Below are positions 61,225 to 64,000 of a stretch of 64,000 nt of DNA, piece after piece. The notes beneath the pieces were generated by a model. That model had not been told where the DNA came from and searched no databases. It worked only from the letters and a program-made list of their open reading frames with translations. The DNA is taken from the NCBI RefSeq assembly GCF_002934665.1, contig NZ_NIRS01000006.1, positions 372,001 through 436,000 on the forward strand, in the 5' to 3' direction. Numbering within the stretch: position 1 is the first letter of the stretch; each line of letters opens with the position of its first letter. The stretch is from Pseudomonas laurylsulfatiphila. GTDB taxonomy: Bacteria; Pseudomonadota; Gammaproteobacteria; Pseudomonadales; Pseudomonadaceae. A program made the position numbers and the translations under genes.

Positions 61225-64000
61225 ATGGGCGCATTGTGGCAAACCGATTCGAGTAAAACCGTGGTTCCGACTGAGAGTGTGGATGAAGCGCCTATACCTG
61301 AAAAACCCCGTCGTTCCAGGCACGGATGGGGAGCGTTCTGGCTATTGCTGTTGATTATCGCGATTGTCGTGGGGCTGGCCGCCATGAGGGAGATGCGCAC
61401 CTCGAGGTTCCAGGCCCGGGAAGTCAGCAAATACGCCGCGTCACTGAACTATGAGCTCAAACCCGGCCCCAGCGATGCGATTCGCTATCCGGGCGACGGC
61501 CCGTTCGATCGGCGCCTGGGCTACAGCTCGCTGGATGAGTTCCTGCCACGCCTGATCAAGCGCAATTTCGTCGTTGAGGCGCAAACCCGCTTTTCTCCGG
61601 AACTGTTGAAGTACACCGACAAAGGCCTGTTCGTGCCTTATGCCGAGAAAATCCAGGCCGGGTTGTCGATCACCGATTGCCGCGCAGCGCCGCTGTACCA
61701 GTACAACTACCCGCAACAGCTTTACTCAACCTTTGCCTCGATCCCGCCGGTGGTGGTCAACAGCCTGCTGTTCATCGAGAACCGCTTCCTGCTCGACCCC
61801 AGGCAGCCGCTCGCCAACCCGGCGGTGGACTGGCCGCGGTTCGGCATGGCGGCGTGGTCCCAGTTGGCCAAGATGTTGCACGTGCCCGGCCAGTCCGCCG
61901 GTGGCAGTACCCTGGCCACGCAACTGGAGAAGTACCGGCATTCCCCCGATGGCTTGACGGTCAATGGCGCGGAAAAAATTCGCCAGATGATTTCAGCCAC
62001 CGTACGCGCCTATCAGGCCGGGCCACAAACCCTGGAAGCGCGGCAGAACGTGGTTCGCGACTACCTCAACAGCGTGCCGTTGTCGGCCGTACCGGGCCAC
62101 GGTGAAGTGCATGGCATGGCTGAGGGTTTGCGTGTGTGGTACGGCTCCGATTTCGATAGCGCCAACAAGGTACTGAACAGCACCGCGACGGATCCAAAGA
62201 CCATGGCGGAAAAAGGCCTGGCCTTGCGTGAAGTGCTGTCGTTGATGATTGCGCAGCGCCGCCCGTCGCATTACCTGACCAAGGGCCATGATGAACTGGC
62301 CGACCTCACCGACAGCCATATTCGCCTGCTGGCGCAAAACCATGTGATCGACGCCGAGTTCGCCGCCGCCGCCCTGGCCAGCAAAGTGACCTACCGCGAC
62401 TGGGCCACCCAGCCGACCATGCAACCGATCGAAACCAACAAGGGCATCAGCGTGGCGCGCAGCCGTCTGGCCGGCATGCTCAATCGTCCCCTGTATGACC
62501 TCGACCGCCTTGACCTCTCCGCCACCAGCACCCTGCAAGGCGAGTTGCAATCGGAGGCCACCGAGTACCTGAAAAAACTCGCCGACCCTGAGTTTGCCAC
62601 GCAAATCGGCCTGATCGGCGAACGTCTGCTGACCACCACCAGCACCACCCAGGTGCGCTACAGCTTCACCTTGTTCGAACTGACGCCGGACGGCTCGCGG
62701 GTTAGGGTGCAGACCGACAGCACCGACCAGCCCTTCGACATCAACGAAGGCAGCAAACTGGAACTGGGTTCCACCGCGAAAATGCGCGTGCTGACCACCT
62801 ACCTGCAAATCATCGCCGAACTGCACGACAAATACGCTGGCATGGCCGTGCCGGAACTGAAGAAAGTCGAGGTGCCGGATCAGGACCGCCTGAGCCGTTG
62901 GGCGGTTGATTACCTGGTCGAAAACAAGGACCGCGACCTGCAAAAAATGCTCGGCGCCGCCCTGGACCGCAAATACTCCGCCAGCCCCGGCGAGGCATTT
63001 TTCACCGGCGGCGGCCTGCATGTGTTCCACAACTTCCGCAAGGAAGACAACGGCCGGATACCGACCCTGCGCGACGCCCTTCGCGAGTCGATCAACCTGC
63101 CGTTCATTCGCCTGATGCGTGACCTGGTGCGCTACACCACCTACTCCGGCCCCAACAGCAGTGCCGAACTGCTCAAGGACGACCGCGACCCGCGGCGCCA
63201 GGAATACCTGGCTGAGTTCGCCGACCGCGAAGGCACTTCTTTCCTGCTCAAGTTCTGGAAGAAGTACAGGAACAAGGACACCCAGGAACGGCTCGAAACC
63301 TTCCTGGACGGCATGCGCCCGACGCCGATCCGCATGGCCGCCGTCCATCGCTACCTGCTGCCACACGCCAGCCAGGAAAGCTTCAACGCCTTCGTGCGCT
63401 CGCACCTGACGGGTGCCAAGCTCACGGAAAAACTCACTGACGAACGTCTCGTGCGGCTCTACGAAGCCTACGGTCCCGGCGCCTACGACTTGCCGGACCA
63501 GGGCTTCATCGCCAAGGTTCACCCGCTGGACCTGTGGATGATGGGCTACTTGCTCAATCACCCTGACGCCAAGTGGGCCGACGCCGTCAAGGCCAGCCAG
63601 TTCGAGCGCCAGGAGGTCTACAGCTGGCTGTTCAAAAGCCGGCACAAGGGCGCCCGTGACAGTCGCATCCGCACCATGCTGGAGATCGAGGCATTCCTCG
63701 ACATTCACCAGCGCTGGCAGAAAGTCGGTTATCCGTTCGACCACCTGGTGCCGTCGCTGGCCACCGCCATCGGCAGCTCCGGTGACCGCCCGGCAGCCCT
63801 GGCCGAATTGATCGGCACCATCCTCAACGATGGCGTGCGCATGCCGACCCTGCGTATCGACAGCCTGCATTTCGCCGCGCACACACCCTATGAAACCCAA
63901 CTGATCAATGACCCCGACGTCGGAAAACGGGTGATGCCATCCGAAGTCGCCACGGCCATGCGCGAAGCCCTTTCGCAAGTGGTGGATGCCGGTACGGCCA
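61225..64000 (+). CDS. Class A penicillin-binding protein-like protein (transglycosylase plus transpeptidase), cut by window edge
   Basis: At least 925 codons, open at the right edge. The N-terminal cytoplasmic tail and one membrane helix (about 38-54, GAFWLLLLIIAIVVGLAA) are followed by a divergent GT51 region: FIENRFLLDP (catalytic Glu of the first motif kept), then GGSTLATQLEKYRHS. The usual RKxxE motif is not seen; GAEKIRQMIS stands at that place. The transpeptidase domain shows the SxxK site in LELGSTAKMRV and SxN as RESINLPFIRL; a KTG motif would lie near or beyond the edge. The ATG at 61225 is the best start, though the RBS is weak. No neighbouring operon partner. Confidence 0.85.
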   Translation, partial: MGALWQTDSSKTVVPTESVDEAPIPEKPRRSRHGWGAFWLLLLIIAIVVGLAAMREMRTSRFQAREVSKYAASLNYELKPGPSDAIRYPGDGPFDRRLGYSSLDEFLPRLIKRNFVVEAQTRFSPELLKYTDKGLFVPYAEKIQAGLSITDCRAAPLYQYNYPQQLYSTFASIPPVVVNSLLFIENRFLLDPRQPLANPAVDWPRFGMAAWSQLAKMLHVPGQSAGGSTLATQLEKYRHSPDGLTVNGAEKIRQMISATVRAYQAGPQTLEARQNVVRDYLNSVPLSAVPGHGEVHGMAEGLRVWYGSDFDSANKVLNSTATDPKTMAEKGLALREVLSLMIAQRRPSHYLTKGHDELADLTDSHIRLLAQNHVIDAEFAAAALASKVTYRDWATQPTMQPIETNKGISVARSRLAGMLNRPLYDLDRLDLSATSTLQGELQSEATEYLKKLADPEFATQIGLIGERLLTTTSTTQVRYSFTLFELTPDGSRVRVQTDSTDQPFDINEGSKLELGSTAKMRVLTTYLQIIAELHDKYAGMAVPELKKVEVPDQDRLSRWAVDYLVENKDRDLQKMLGAALDRKYSASPGEAFFTGGGLHVFHNFRKEDNGRIPTLRDALRESINLPFIRLMRDLVRYTTYSGPNSSAELLKDDRDPRRQEYLAEFADREGTSFLLKFWKKYRNKDTQERLETFLDGMRPTPIRMAAVHRYLLPHASQESFNAFVRSHLTGAKLTEKLTDERLVRLYEAYGPGAYDLPDQGFIAKVHPLDLWMMGYLLNHPDAKWADAVKASQFERQEVYSWLFKSRHKGARDSRIRTMLEIEAFLDIHQRWQKVGYPFDHLVPSLATAIGSSGDRPAALAELIGTILNDGVRMPTLRIDSLHFAAHTPYETQLINDPDVGKRVMPSEVATAMREALSQVVDAGTA

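Noticed and set aside
61993..63978. 661-codon antisense ORF on the minus strand
   Set aside because: It runs opposite to the PBP gene, whose frame has transglycosylase and SxxK motifs. Its protein is low-complexity rich in Gly/Val/Gln/His, as usual for high-GC antisense frames.
1..64000. tRNA, rRNA or tmRNA genes
   Set aside because: I saw no cloverleaf-type sequence or conserved rRNA stretch in the gaps, although a covariance search was not possible.

Overview
The window is a chromosomal segment of a fluorescent-group Pseudomonas. This rests on gene content and order (ppc, an lptF-type lipoprotein, lysS, prfB and the complete wsp surface-sensing operon in the order known from P. aeruginosa and P. 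fluorescens), on high-GC coding sequence, and on many REP palindromes of the kinds common in P. fluorescens-group genomes. No rRNA, tRNA or CRISPR array was seen.

0-11 kb: the start of ppc (minus, cut by the window edge); a small conserved protein; two DUF4398 lipoproteins, the second with an OmpA domain, behind a possible AlgU promoter; an accessory metzincin-type metalloprotease broken by a frameshift in a run of nine G; then a minus-strand block of an alpha/beta hydrolase, a QEGLA-motif (DUF1704) protein, a lipoprotein, a TetR regulator, lysS and prfB with its programmed frameshift. 11-20 kb: wspR-F-E-D-C-B-A, an overlapping chemosensory operon making c-di-GMP. 20-31 kb: a DUF533 protein, a LysR regulator and a putative polyamine/aminobutyraldehyde uptake and oxidation cluster (two PatD-like dehydrogenases around ydcSTUV, then an APC permease).

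31-32.4 kb is a small accessory island: a Bro-N domain gene behind a strongly structured leader, and two convergent tiny genes. 32.7-41.4 kb: opgD, then the acidic amino acid transporter aatJQMP with a sigma-54 promoter and paired AauR operators, and its two-component system aauSR. 41.4-49 kb: an alpha/beta hydrolase, a 1746-residue dermonecrotic-toxin-like protein and metR. 49-54 kb: GNAT acetyltransferase, LysE exporter, NUDIX hydrolase, nitrilase-family amidase, LuxR-type regulator and an FMN/3Fe-4S glutamate-synthase-like protein. 54-60 kb: a gtrA-gtrB-gtrII glucosylation set, opgC and an amino acid permease. 60-64 kb: a REP-associated tyrosine transposase split by an amber codon between its own REP elements, then a PBP with a divergent transglycosylase domain, cut by the right edge.

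Themes: glucan and envelope modification (opgD, opgC, gtr, PBP), amino acid and polyamine uptake with dedicated regulators, and surface sensing (wsp). Accessory parts are the metalloprotease, the Bro-N island, the large toxin and the RAYT/REP unit.
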